Shown here: positions 33,727 to 42,661 of the stretch, piece by piece
Layout: every line of letters starts with the position of its first letter
Numbering within the stretch: position 1 is the stretch's first letter
Source of the DNA: Lachnospiraceae bacterium
Lineage (GTDB): Bacteria; Bacillota; Clostridia; Lachnospirales; Lachnospiraceae
Assembly: GCA_015056795.1 (NCBI GenBank)
Contig: SVFO01000004.1
Span: 65,677-129,676 of the forward strand
Length of the DNA stretch: 64,000 nucleotides
Reading direction: 5' to 3'
Position numbers and translations under genes: made by a program
The notes under the pieces: model-generated
Told to the model about the DNA's origin: nothing
The model's database searches: none
Seen by the model: the letters and a program-made list of their open reading frames with translations, nothing else

Positions 33727-35061
33727 TTACTGAGGAACAATGATGCCACCAAAATACTCTGGATTTCCCTGATCATCATTCAAAATAAAGGCTCTCGGCT
33801 TGAGCCATACATAGGTTCCGTCAGGCCTGCGGGCACGATAACAGAGGTATTTCATCTCGCTCTTTCCGTTCACGACGGCATCAACTACCTTCCGATACTG
33901 TGCCAAGTCATCTGGGTGAACAAACTGTTGCCATATTTTTCCGGCATGGTACATATATTCTGACTGCATGCCAAAATCATCTATGAGGGAAAGTGCCCAT
34001 CTGGAATAATCATAACGCAGGTCATTGAGAAAGACATAGCCTTCTCCTGCCGTGGTAAAGAGCGCCCCAAACAAACCGTCCAGCTTGCGCTTCCGATCCT
34101 CGGGAACAGGAATTTCCATGATCGTTGCATTACTTATGCCTCCACTGGAATTTCCAGATTTCAATAGCTTTTTATTTTCATACATCTGGGCATCTGCCCG
34201 GTTAAAGACATCTGCAAATTTCGTATCCTTCTCTGGATCGAACACGGCCATTCCACTTGCAATCACAGGGCCCGAACGCATGCGCCCATTGGCGTAGGAT
34301 TCCCTTCTGAGGCTCTCCAAAAGCTCCTCCCGAATCTCATAGTCCTCTCCCATGAGTACAACGACAAATTCATCTCCGCCAATCCGAAACATCTGACTGT
34401 TTTGGAAAATGGCGCTGATCATACGGCTTGCCCTTCGCAAAACCTCATCTCCAAAGCTATGACCTCTCGTATCATTAAAACGCTTCAAATCATTTACGTC
34501 ACACATGACAATTCCAAAGCTTAGCTCTTTTTCTACGGCTTGAATTCGTTTGTCAATCGAGCGACTACATTCAACACACGCGTTCTTGTTCTTAATGCCC
34601 GTCAGCTCATCCACGCGCGCCTTTCGCTCCGCAGATAACAGACTCTTCCGTTGCTCCTCATTTTTATGCACCTCATCATCAATGTTTTCCATGCAGAAAA
34701 GGACATGCTTTTTATCCTCGCAAAGAATATTAACATGTCTGACATGCGCTATTTTCCCATCTATGACAAGCCGGCAGCTGACAGAAAAGGAAAAGGCTTT
34801 CGCAAGCTTTTCAAGCACTACCTTTTTTTCATGCGTATGCAATACAAATTTTAAATCATTGGGATGGACATATTTGGGAGCATTTTCCCGAAACATCGTA
34901 AAGAAATCATCCCCCTCTCGCGGAATGTGCAGCTCCTCAAACAACCGCGTGGGGACAAATTCCGTATACCATCCAGATTCCATATCCACATAAAACAGAC
35001 TGTCAAAATGCCCAGACAGCGTCGTTGCAATCTGATTAAATGCTGACGAATCTATCTTCAT
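33727..35061 (-). CDS. Diguanylate cyclase with GGDEF followed by a PAS domain
   Basis: 444 residues. An N-terminal PAS-like region (about 1-140) is followed by a GGDEF domain (about 145-305) with DELTGIKNK at its start and an intact RIGGDEFV active site. A second PAS-type fold lies at the C-terminus (about 320-444, with HPDDL and RRPDGTYVWL). Making cyclic di-GMP from two GTP is the expected activity. No membrane helix is seen. A PAS domain after the GGDEF domain is less common than before it. The gene is monocistronic with a clear promoter; no EAL or PilZ gene is near. Confidence 0.9.
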   Translation of the reverse strand: MKIDSSAFNQIATTLSGHFDSLFYVDMESGWYTEFVPTRLFEELHIPREGDDFFTMFRENAPKYVHPNDLKFVLHTHEKKVVLEKLAKAFSFSVSCRLVIDGKIAHVRHVNILCEDKKHVLFCMENIDDEVHKNEEQRKSLLSAERKARVDELTGIKNKNACVECSRSIDKRIQAVEKELSFGIVMCDVNDLKRFNDTRGHSFGDEVLRRASRMISAIFQNSQMFRIGGDEFVVVLMGEDYEIREELLESLRRESYANGRMRSGPVIASGMAVFDPEKDTKFADVFNRADAQMYENKKLLKSGNSSGGISNATIMEIPVPEDRKRKLDGLFGALFTTAGEGYVFLNDLRYDYSRWALSLIDDFGMQSEYMYHAGKIWQQFVHPDDLAQYRKVVDAVVNGKSEMKYLCYRARRPDGTYVWLKPRAFILNDDQGNPEYFGGIIVPQ

Positions 35062-35114
35062 GTTGTAACCTCCCCTGTCAATTCTCCCTATTATTTTCTC
35101 ACTTCTTTCTTATG

Positions 35115-35143
35115 ATCTTACCAAATACTCACATTTTTGTCAA
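35115..35143 (-). promoter_or_regulatory. Promoter of the GGDEF gene
   Basis: Minus strand: TTGACA (35138-35143), a 17-base spacer and TAAGAT (35115-35120). The predicted start is near 35108. GGGGAGG precedes the ATG at a normal distance. Confidence 0.7.
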
Positions 35144-35190
35144 TTCCCGTCAATTGTTTGTCTTTTCAAAATCGACTTGTGGAATATCAA

Positions 35191-35227
35191 AAAACAGGGC
35201 GCAATCCAGCGGATCACGCCCTGTTTT
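35191..35227 (-). terminator. Terminator of the PTS-IIC-like gene
   Basis: An 11-bp outer stem (35191-35201 with 35217-35227) encloses a small inner ATCC/GGAT stem. On the minus strand the T-run reads TTTTTTGATATT. Confidence 0.9.
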
Positions 35228-35271
35228 ATCAATTAAGTAAATTTCTTAAAGAATATCAATGTAAGCCAATG

Positions 35272-36363
35272 TTAGGAAAGCTTCAAATCTCCGTCCTTAA
35301 CCCACCCAAGCTTCTTCACGCCCGCATGAATGATCAAAGAGAAGACTGCGGGAAGTACAAAGGAAATCATAACAAGGCCCACCCAGTCAAAAGCGGTGAT
35401 AGCTTCCTTGGTTCCTTCTGCAACATCCTTAACCCATCCTGAATATACACCGATCTGACCAACCAGACCACAGGTTCCCATACCAGAGGATACGGGTGCA
35501 CCGTTCATTTTCAGTTTGAATACACAGGTTGCAATCGGTCCAGTGATTGCGGAAGCAAGGGTAGGTGCAATCCAAATCTTTGGATTCTTTACAATGTTAC
35601 CCATCTGTAGCATGGAGGTGCCAATTCCCTGAGATACCAGGCCACCCCACTTGTTCTCCTTAAAGGAGATCACAGCAAAGCCAACCATCTGTGCACAGCA
35701 GCCTGCGACAGCCGCACCGCCTGCAAGTCCCGTAAGCACCAATGCCGCACAGATTGCAGCAGAGGAAATGGGAAGCGTCAGTGCCATACCAACGACAACT
35801 GATACCAAAATACCCATGATAAACGGTTGCTGCTCCGTTGCCCACTTAATGAAATCGCCAACCCTCATGGCTGCCTGGCCTAACGCAGGTGCGATCAGCC
35901 AAGAGAAGAAAATACCAACGCCAATAGTTACAAGAGGCGTTACCAAAATATCTACCTTCGTCTCCTTGGAAACGGCCTTACCAAACTCAGCAGCAATGAT
36001 TGCTACAAAGAGAACTGCCAGAGGGCCGCCTGCTCCGCCGAGTGCGTTCGATGCAAAACCAACGGTAATCATGGAGAACAAGACCAGTGGCGGACACTTC
36101 AGTGCATAGCCAATCGCCACCGCCATGGCCGGACCGCTCATTGCTGATGCAAGTCCTCCAACCGTATAATTCGTTCCAGAAATCGTTGCAACCGTAGACG
36201 TCAAAAACGGAATCTTGAACTGAGTACCGATGGTGTTAATAATCGTACCAATCAATAGGGAACAAAAAAGTCCCTGCGCCATTGCTCCCAATGCGTCAAT
36301 TCCATAACGCTTCAGGGAAATCTCGATGTCCTTACGCTTCAAGAATGCTTTCATCTTTTCCAT
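35272..36363 (-). CDS. PTS transporter IIC-like integral membrane protein
   Basis: 363 residues with about ten hydrophobic segments and Gly-rich loops (GGLASAMSGPAMAVAIGYAL, GGAGGPLAVLF). This matches the PTS EIIC_2 group that includes PfoR-like proteins. No IIA, IIB or sugar-metabolism gene is nearby, and many of these proteins act without a visible PTS partner, so the substrate is unknown. ATG 36363 (MEKMKAF) has AGGAGA just upstream; another in-frame start 24 bases further out is less likely. A perfect palindrome 60 bases upstream looks like an operator. The gene is monocistronic. Confidence 0.8.
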   Translation of the reverse strand: MEKMKAFLKRKDIEISLKRYGIDALGAMAQGLFCSLLIGTIINTIGTQFKIPFLTSTVATISGTNYTVGGLASAMSGPAMAVAIGYALKCPPLVLFSMITVGFASNALGGAGGPLAVLFVAIIAAEFGKAVSKETKVDILVTPLVTIGVGIFFSWLIAPALGQAAMRVGDFIKWATEQQPFIMGILVSVVVGMALTLPISSAAICAALVLTGLAGGAAVAGCCAQMVGFAVISFKENKWGGLVSQGIGTSMLQMGNIVKNPKIWIAPTLASAITGPIATCVFKLKMNGAPVSSGMGTCGLVGQIGVYSGWVKDVAEGTKEAITAFDWVGLVMISFVLPAVFSLIIHAGVKKLGWVKDGDLKLS

Positions 36364-36421
36364 GTTTCTCCTCTCCCTTGCGTACATGGGCCAGCACCAT
36401 TGCCTTTCTCACGTCGCAGGA

Positions 36422-36439
36422 TTGATAATAATTTATCAA
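36422..36439. promoter_or_regulatory. Putative operator upstream of the PTS-IIC-like gene
   Basis: TTGATAATAATTTATCAA is a perfect 7-4-7 palindrome, about 60 bases before the ATG. AT-rich promoter-like sequence lies immediately upstream, but I cannot fix the -35 and -10 boxes. Confidence 0.45.
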
Positions 36440-36500
36440 AAAGTTATTGTGCCTATCATAATACCAAATCGATAAAAACACAAGAGCTTTTTTAAAAAAA

Positions 36501-36531
36501 TTGTGACTCCTTAACCTACAAGGAGTCACAA
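36501..36531 (-). terminator. Terminator of the homodimeric-type ABC exporter gene
   Basis: Perfect 12-bp stem 36501-36512 with 36520-36531 and a 7-base loop. On the minus strand it is followed by T7. Confidence 0.92.
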
Positions 36532-36538
36532 GATATTA

Positions 36539-38371
36539 TTATGCTTCCAACGCACGGCGGAACTGGGTTTCATAAAGCTCCGTATAGGTGCCACCCGCCT
36601 TCACCAAATCGGCGTGCACGCCACGCTCTACGATCTCTCCATCCTTCACCACTAAAATCTCGTCAGCCGCAAGAATGGTCGACAGTCTGTGCGCAATCAA
36701 AATGCTCGTGCGCGATTCAATGATCGGGTCAATGGCCTCCTGAATCTTGCTCTCAGAAATGGAATCAAGAGAGGAGGTTGCCTCGTCAAAAATCAAGAGC
36801 GCAGGATCCTTCAGCAGCACTCTCGCGATGGAGATTCTCTGCTTCTCACCGCCAGAGAGCTTTAAGCCGCGGTTACCAACAACGGCATCCAGCCCAAGCT
36901 CCTGCTTTTCAATAAAGTCATAAATGTTTGCCTTCTTACAGGCTTCAATAAGCTCAGCCTCCGTCGCCTCAGGCTTCGCATACAAGAGATTCTCACGGAT
37001 GGTGCCGTTAAAGAGATAGGTCTCCTGACTGACAATTCCAATATTTTCCCGAAGGAACGCAAGGTCTAGCTTTCTAACGTCAACGCCATCAAACCTTACC
37101 TCACCAGAGCCTACGTCATACAGTCTGGGGATCAGATTGATGATGGTACTCTTTCCGCTTCCCGACGGCCCGACGATGGCAATGCTGTGCCCACTGTTTA
37201 GCTTGAAATTCACATTCTTCAGAATCTGCCGTTCCTCACTGTAGGAGAAGTTCACGTTACAAAATTCCACATTGCCATCTGCCCTTGCAGGATGAATGGC
37301 ATCGGGACTATTCTGAATTTCAATGGGCATGTCGTAATACTCAAAGATTCTTGTGAACAATGCCATGGAACGGATCCATTCCACCTGCATGTTCAGGAGC
37401 ATGTTCACGGGGCCATACATTCTTCCAAGCAGCGTTACCAAAACAGTTACGTCACCGACGGTCAGGCTGGAATCATATTGAATCATCAAGATGCCGCCAA
37501 CCAGATATAACAGCATGGGGCCTACGCTTGAGAAGGTAGAAATGACAACCCAAAACCACCGTCCTGCCATACTCTCTCGAATGTTCAGACGAATCATTCT
37601 GTGATTGACGTCCTTGTACTTCTGGTATTCCTGCTCCTCCTTACAAAAGAGCTTTACAAGAAGCTGACCTGAAACGGACAGTGTCTCATTCAATATGCCA
37701 TTGATCTCATCATTACATTCCTGAGATTCCTTCGTCAGCTCCCAGCGCTTTTTTCCTGCCAGCCTCGTCGGAATGACAAAGAGGGGAACGATCGCCGCCC
37801 CCACCAGCGCCAGGATCCAGTTCTGACGAAACATAATGACCACGGCCGCCACCAGCGTAATGCTGTTGGAAAGGATGGACGTGAAGGTGCTCGTAATGAC
37901 TCTCTCCACGCCGCTGATGTCACTGGTCATTCTCGTAATGACGTCACCCTGGTTATTTGAGGTGAAAAATTTCTGGCTCATCTTTTGCAAATGACGATAC
38001 ATCTGGTTTCGCATGTCATAGGTAATATGCTGCGCGATCCAGTTGTTCAAGTAATTCTCTCCCACACCGATTAGGTTCGATCCAAGCGTCACTCCCAAGC
38101 TTAGGATAATGAGCTTGATCAGCATGTCCAGATCCCGTCCAATCAAGCCTTCGTCAATGATCCGTCCAGTCAATACGGAGGGCAAGAGCCCCAATACGGA
38201 AGACAGAACAATTGCACAAAGCACCAAGAACATTTGCTTCCAATAGGGAAGCAGATAACTAAACACGCGCTTCAAAAGTGGCCATGTAACCTTAGGCCTG
38301 TTGGCCTTCTCTTCTTCCGTCAAAAAGCCTCCGCCCATCGGGCCTCTCGGCCCGCCTCCTCTTGGTGGCAT
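36539..38371 (-). CDS. ABC exporter (MsbA/LmrA type, transmembrane plus ATPase)
   Basis: 610 residues. A Gly/Pro/Arg-rich N-terminal tail (PPRGGGPRGPMGGG) precedes six helices (about 45-340). The ATPase has Walker A GPSGSGKSTIINL, signature LSGGEKQRI, Walker B LLIFDEATSSLD and H-loop IAHRLST, all intact. It may work as a homodimer. The frame is open to 38422, but ATG 38371 has AAGGAG seven bases upstream, and the extra codons lie inside the tandem-repeat unit. It follows the aryl-CoA ligase gene across that repeat. The substrate is unknown. Confidence 0.93.
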   Translation of the reverse strand: MPPRGGGPRGPMGGGFLTEEEKANRPKVTWPLLKRVFSYLLPYWKQMFLVLCAIVLSSVLGLLPSVLTGRIIDEGLIGRDLDMLIKLIILSLGVTLGSNLIGVGENYLNNWIAQHITYDMRNQMYRHLQKMSQKFFTSNNQGDVITRMTSDISGVERVITSTFTSILSNSITLVAAVVIMFRQNWILALVGAAIVPLFVIPTRLAGKKRWELTKESQECNDEINGILNETLSVSGQLLVKLFCKEEQEYQKYKDVNHRMIRLNIRESMAGRWFWVVISTFSSVGPMLLYLVGGILMIQYDSSLTVGDVTVLVTLLGRMYGPVNMLLNMQVEWIRSMALFTRIFEYYDMPIEIQNSPDAIHPARADGNVEFCNVNFSYSEERQILKNVNFKLNSGHSIAIVGPSGSGKSTIINLIPRLYDVGSGEVRFDGVDVRKLDLAFLRENIGIVSQETYLFNGTIRENLLYAKPEATEAELIEACKKANIYDFIEKQELGLDAVVGNRGLKLSGGEKQRISIARVLLKDPALLIFDEATSSLDSISESKIQEAIDPIIESRTSILIAHRLSTILAADEILVVKDGEIVERGVHADLVKAGGTYTELYETQFRRALEA

Positions 38372-38393
38372 ATGCTTTCTCCTTTTTTCTAAA

Positions 38394-38629
38394 TCAAATC
38401 GCTTCGCGATGCTATGCTCCATTCCACTCGGCTCCGTGACAGCGAAGAATATTTCGCTGCAAATTCAGCATCGCAATATTCTTCGGTCGCCTCACTTCAT
38501 TTCGCTTCTAGTCAAATCGCTTCGCGATGATCGGCTCCATTTCACCCGGCTCCGTGACAGCGAAGAATATTTCGCTGCAAGTTCAGCATCGCCATATTCT
38601 TCGGTCACCTCGCTTCATTTCGCTTCTAG
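38394..38629. repeat. 118-bp tandem duplication with internal hairpins
   Basis: Two head-to-tail copies, 38394-38511 and 38512-38629, both starting TCAAATCGCTTCGCGATG and ending CGCTTCTAG. By eye they differ at about ten positions, mostly scattered transitions. Each copy holds ATCGC-TTC-GCGAT and CAGCGAA/TTCGCTG hairpins, and a longer pairing of GAAGAATATT with AATATTCTTC. The outer copy supplies the TAG stop of the aryl-CoA ligase gene, and a third TCAAATC begins inside that gene. It fills the gap before the ABC exporter. Confidence 0.85.
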
Positions 38630-39861
38630 TCAAATCTCTCGTCAATCACGCGCTTTGATTTCTTCTCGCTTCTGGGAAGAAACCCTAACTCAACGACATA
38701 GACAAGAGGCGTAAATCCAATCTTACTCTTAACGGCATCAGCCACCCTCTTCTGCAATTCCTTAAAGTCATTGCTGCCGCTGGCCTCAATGTAGATACGC
38801 ATGCTGTCCTTGCCATCCAAGTGAGAAATACGAATCTGGTATTCACTGGAAAGCTCAGGGAAGGTTGCAAGGATTTCCTCGATCTGCTTCGGGAAGACGT
38901 TCACACCCTTAATCTTCATCATGTCATCGCTTCTGCCAGAGATCACGTCAATTCTCGGATACTTGCTTCCGCAAGGGCATTCGCCAGGAATGATTCTGGA
39001 GAGGTCATGCGTTCTGAAACGAATCAGAGGTGCGCCTTCCTTGACCAGCGTCGTGATAACGATTTCACCCCACTCACCATCAGGAACATTCTTTCCAGTT
39101 GCGGGATCAATAATCTCAAGATAAATATAATCATCCCAATAATGCATGCCCGTGTCATACTTACAGTTAATGCCGATGCCAGGGCCATAAATCTCGGTCA
39201 GGCCATAAATATCATATAATTCAATTCCAAGTTCATCATGGATTCTCTGACGCATCTTATCGCTCCAGCGCTCGGATCCAAAGACACCCTTCTTTAAGCA
39301 AATCTTATCCTTGAGGCCTTGCTTTTCCATCTCCTCTGCCAAAAGAAGTGCATAGGAGGAAGTTGCACAAAGTACCGTGCTCTTCATGTCGATCATCATC
39401 TGAAGCTGCTTCGGCGTATTACCAGGGCCCATGGGAATTGCCATGGCACCAAGCTTTTCACAACCGTTCTGGAAGCCAATGCCTGCCGTCCAAAGACCAT
39501 AACCAGGGGTAATCTGAATTCTATCCTTGTTGGTGATGCCTGCGAATTCATAGCAGCGCTTGAACATTTCTCCCCAGTCGTCCACGTCCTTTGCGGTATA
39601 AGGGATGATAACGGGCTTACCTGTCGTTCCTGAGGAGGAGTGGATTCTTACGATATCTTCCTCCTTGCAGGTCATGAGTCCAAGGGGATATGCTTCGCGA
39701 AGGTCTTCCTTCTCAGAAAACGGAAGGTTTAAGAAATCCTCCACGGTCTCTACCTTATCCACGCCTGCTGCCTTGAGGCGCTTGCCGTAGAAATTGTCTG
39801 CTGCGATCAGTCTCCCGATCTGCGTGTTTACCTGCTTCAGCTGTGTTTCATTGATCTGCAT
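38626..39861 (-). CDS. Phenylacetate-CoA ligase-type aryl-CoA ligase
   Basis: 411 residues, slightly shorter than the roughly 430 typical of PaaK. It belongs to the adenylate-forming family: the P-loop-like SSGTTGKPVIIPYT (about 75-90), YGLTEIYGPG (about 220) and RSDDMMKIKGVNVFP (about 315-330) are all present. It should activate an aryl acid such as phenylacetate or indoleacetate to its CoA thioester with ATP. With IorA/IorB upstream, a coupled route from aromatic 2-oxoacids is likely: the oxidoreductase makes the aryl-CoA, and the ligase could run in reverse for ATP or recycle acids. AAAGGAG precedes ATG 39861. Confidence 0.9.
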   Translation of the reverse strand: MQINETQLKQVNTQIGRLIAADNFYGKRLKAAGVDKVETVEDFLNLPFSEKEDLREAYPLGLMTCKEEDIVRIHSSSGTTGKPVIIPYTAKDVDDWGEMFKRCYEFAGITNKDRIQITPGYGLWTAGIGFQNGCEKLGAMAIPMGPGNTPKQLQMMIDMKSTVLCATSSYALLLAEEMEKQGLKDKICLKKGVFGSERWSDKMRQRIHDELGIELYDIYGLTEIYGPGIGINCKYDTGMHYWDDYIYLEIIDPATGKNVPDGEWGEIVITTLVKEGAPLIRFRTHDLSRIIPGECPCGSKYPRIDVISGRSDDMMKIKGVNVFPKQIEEILATFPELSSEYQIRISHLDGKDSMRIYIEASGSNDFKELQKRVADAVKSKIGFTPLVYVVELGFLPRSEKKSKRVIDERFD

Positions 39862-39938
39862 GGCTTTTTCTCCTTTATGTTTTGGCGATTCTCTTCACCT
39901 AAGATACACATTTATTCATAAAAGCTACATGTCTGTCG

Positions 39939-40110
39939 ATGGGTTCCTTGTGGAACGGCTCGGCTGGCACTAAGCTCACCAGTTGTCTTCATGGAGTGGT
40001 CGATTTTTGCGGAACTCGGAGCTAAAGCTCCTCAGACAGTCCTCAAAATCGACCATTCAGCCAACAGGTTTGCTAAGTGCAGCCGGCTAATTGTTCCACA
40101 AGGAGCCCAT
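39939..40110. repeat. 172-bp imperfect inverted repeat
   Basis: The 332-base gap between iorB and the aryl-CoA ligase gene is dominated by one long palindrome. ATGGGTTCCTTGTGGAAC at the left end pairs with GTTCCACAAGGAGCCCAT at the right end. Inside, CGGCTGGCACTAAGC faces GCTAAGTGCAGCCGG, GTGGTCGATTTT faces AAAATCGACCAT, and the apex is GGAGCTAAAGCTCC. Mismatches and small loops interrupt the arms. There is no open reading frame and no T-run. The remaining bases of the gap show no other feature. Confidence 0.75.
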
Positions 40111-40193
40111 TCGCCATACACTTATCATCATTAATAACTTTCATAAAAAGCTGTATTTCCGTGGTTCTTTAAAAGGCATTGATTGTAATTCAA

Positions 40194-40766
40194 TTATTTA
40201 CTCCAGGAAAGAGATTGTAAATTCAATTCCCAAAATTTCTCGGGAACGCGCTCCTTCATTGACTCAATGATCTCGGGTTCGTCAAGACCAAGTTCTCCGC
40301 TTCGGAGGGCGGCGCCGAGAAGGACAACATTCAAGGTTTTGGAGGAGCGAAGCTCTTGCGCGGCGAGATCCGCATCCACTATGGTTAAGTGTTCAACGTT
40401 TTGTTTCAGATAGTCGATCATCGCAGATGCGTCATAGGTGGATTTTCCAATCATGGCGCTGACTGGCATGACGGGACGGCTGCTGACAACAACAGCGCCT
40501 CCCTTTTTGAGGAAGGGTAGCTGGCGTACGGTTTCGCCAGGCTCGAAGCCAATGATAAGGTCTGCCGTGCCCTTTGCAATCAAGGGCGTACTTGCATCCT
40601 CACCAATGCGAAGGTGGCTAAACACGCTTCCGCCGCGCTGTGCCATACCAATGGTCTCAGCAGTTTTTATTGGCAGGTTCTTTTTCATGGCTGCAGAGGC
40701 GATGAGTCTCGATGCCAGAATGGTTCCCTGTCCGCCAACACCGCAAAGGATAATGTTCTTACTCAT
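40194..40766 (-). CDS. iorB: Indolepyruvate:ferredoxin oxidoreductase beta subunit
   Basis: 190 residues of the gamma-type POR fold (POR domain of 2-oxoacid oxidoreductases), beginning ILCGVGGQGTILASR, with a GMAQRGGSVFSHLR segment that is typical of IorB. It pairs with IorA to convert arylpyruvates to aryl-acetyl-CoA, CO2 and reduced ferredoxin. ATG 40766 is chosen because GGAGGG lies eight bases before it; it overlaps the end of iorA by eight bases. The longer open frame upstream lies wholly inside iorA. A long inverted repeat separates it from the ligase. Confidence 0.95.
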   Translation of the reverse strand: MSKNIILCGVGGQGTILASRLIASAAMKKNLPIKTAETIGMAQRGGSVFSHLRIGEDASTPLIAKGTADLIIGFEPGETVRQLPFLKKGGAVVVSSRPVMPVSAMIGKSTYDASAMIDYLKQNVEHLTIVDADLAAQELRSSKTLNVVLLGAALRSGELGLDEPEIIESMKERVPEKFWELNLQSLSWSK

Positions 40767-42642
40767 TTTTCGCACCCTCCTTTGCCGTATCATTCTTTGT
40801 TCCGCCAGCGATGGCACCCACGGGACAGATCTGTTCGCACAGCGTACAGCCCGTGCAAAGTGACGTATCAATTTTCGCCTTTTTGCCATCCTCGCCAAGT
40901 ACAAGTGCGGGACAGCCCAGCTCGCGGATACACTTTCCGCATGCGATACATTTCTCTGTATCCACCTTGGAGCGACCTGAAGGTTTTGTCAGGGCGATGC
41001 AAGGAGATCTGAAGATAATGGCCTTCACGCCAAGCTCTGCCGCAACGCGCTTTACGGTCTCCACGCTAAGCTTGTAGTCCAAAGGATCCACGGTCTCCAC
41101 GGTCTCAAGTCCGATCGCGCGAAGCACCTTTTCCATGCTAACCTTTTCAACCGCTTGGCCCATGACCGTGCGTCCCGTTCCGGGATGCGGCTGATGGCCC
41201 GTCATGGCCGTCGTCGAATTATCCAAAATAACAAGCGTCAAATCCGCCTGATTATAAAACGCATTGATGGTTCCCGTAATTCCTGATGCAAAGAAGGTAG
41301 AATCTCCCACAAAGGCAAAGCACTTTGTGTCAGGCTCCGTATGGAACACGCCCTGTGCAATACCAATGCCCGCACCCATGCAAAGGCAGGTGTCGCACAT
41401 GTCGAGCGGCTGTGCATTGCCAAGCGTATAGCAGCCAATGTCGCCGCAGTAAATTGTCTTTTGTCCCTTCATTGCCATCTTCACTGCATAGAAGGAAGCC
41501 CTGTGAGGACAGCCTGCGCAGAGAACTGGAGGCCTTACGGGAAGGGCCGGCGGCTCAGGAAGCTGATTCTTATCTGCCATATCCTTCGAGCAAGCATCCT
41601 CTCCATGGCATACATCGCTGTCTGCTCCCATAAACTTACCAATCGCTTTTTCCACGATCTCCAGCGTATTTTCTCCAGACAGAGGCATGTCTCCCGTCTT
41701 CTTTCCGCGGATCTTCACAAACAAACCATATTTCCCGCAGACATAGGTCAATGCGCGCTCGATCACGGGATCCAGCTCCTCCACACAAAGCACCTCGTCT
41801 AATCCTTCTAAGAATTCTAAGGCAAGCTTCTCAGGAAATGGAAACGGCGTTGCCACGCGAAGAACACGCATGCTCTGATCCTTACAGGAATCTAATACAT
41901 ATCCATAGTTCGCGCCATGCGTTGCGATTCCCTTCTTACCAGAGGTATTTTCCTTGAGAATGACATTCCTTTTATATTCTGAGAAGGTATCTGACAGCTC
42001 TGCATTTCTTTTCTCGATCAAGGCATGATTCTTTACGGACAACCTAGGAAAGATCACCCATCTCGAGGAATCCTTCACAAAGCCCTCTGGCTGATTCTTT
42101 TTGTATTCGTTCTCGTCCTTGACCTCCAGTGCCTCATAGCCATGATCCACTCTCGTCGTCGCGCGGAAAATGACGGGCGTTCCATATTGTTCAGAGACCT
42201 CAAAGGCCTCCTGAATCATCTCATAAGCATCGCTGACGGAACAGGGGTCAAAAACCGGCACCTTCGAAAACATGCCGAAGGTTCTGGTATCCTGCTCCGT
42301 CTGGGAAGAAATGGGGCCAGGATCATCTGCGACCAAGACCACCATGCCTCCCTTGACACCAATATATTCCAAACTCATCAAGGGATCTGAAGCAACATTC
42401 AGACCTACCTGCTTCATGGTGACAAGCGTTCTTGCGCCCGCATAGGCCGCGCCTGCTGCCACCTCCATGCCTGCCTTCTCATTGATGGACCACTCCACGT
42501 AAACATTGCCAGGATTACGCTTTGCAATGGTCTCAAGCACCTCCGTCGAAGGTGTTCCGGGATATCCCGCCACCAGATTTACGCCAGCCGCCAGTGCACC
42601 CAGCGCAATCGCCTCATTTCCCATTAAAAACTCTTTGTGCAT
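40759..42642 (-). CDS. iorA: Indolepyruvate:ferredoxin oxidoreductase alpha subunit
   Basis: 627 residues from ATG 42642 (MHKEFLMGNEAIALGA); ATG 42654 is four codons longer but crowds its AGG site. The N-terminal pyrimidine-binding domain has GYPGTPSTEVLE. The TPP-binding half has GDIGCYTLG and MGAGIGIAQG with GDSTFFASG and DNSTTAMTG. The C-terminus carries two 4Fe-4S motifs, CIACGKC and CTGCTLC, each with a downstream CP. It oxidises indolepyruvate, phenylpyruvate and hydroxyphenylpyruvate from aromatic amino-acid fermentation. It follows the serine acetyltransferase gene by 19 bases and overlaps iorB. Confidence 0.95.
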   Translation of the reverse strand: MHKEFLMGNEAIALGALAAGVNLVAGYPGTPSTEVLETIAKRNPGNVYVEWSINEKAGMEVAAGAAYAGARTLVTMKQVGLNVASDPLMSLEYIGVKGGMVVLVADDPGPISSQTEQDTRTFGMFSKVPVFDPCSVSDAYEMIQEAFEVSEQYGTPVIFRATTRVDHGYEALEVKDENEYKKNQPEGFVKDSSRWVIFPRLSVKNHALIEKRNAELSDTFSEYKRNVILKENTSGKKGIATHGANYGYVLDSCKDQSMRVLRVATPFPFPEKLALEFLEGLDEVLCVEELDPVIERALTYVCGKYGLFVKIRGKKTGDMPLSGENTLEIVEKAIGKFMGADSDVCHGEDACSKDMADKNQLPEPPALPVRPPVLCAGCPHRASFYAVKMAMKGQKTIYCGDIGCYTLGNAQPLDMCDTCLCMGAGIGIAQGVFHTEPDTKCFAFVGDSTFFASGITGTINAFYNQADLTLVILDNSTTAMTGHQPHPGTGRTVMGQAVEKVSMEKVLRAIGLETVETVDPLDYKLSVETVKRVAAELGVKAIIFRSPCIALTKPSGRSKVDTEKCIACGKCIRELGCPALVLGEDGKKAKIDTSLCTGCTLCEQICPVGAIAGGTKNDTAKEGAKNE

Positions 42643-42661
42643 CTTTTGTCCCATCCTAATT

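Noticed and set aside
38372..38422. A 17-codon longer start for the ABC exporter
   Set aside because: Those codons lie inside the tandem repeat, and AAGGAG sits at correct spacing before ATG 38371.
38394..38629. The tandem unit as part of a CRISPR array
   Set aside because: Two adjoining 118-bp copies with no spacers and no cas genes.
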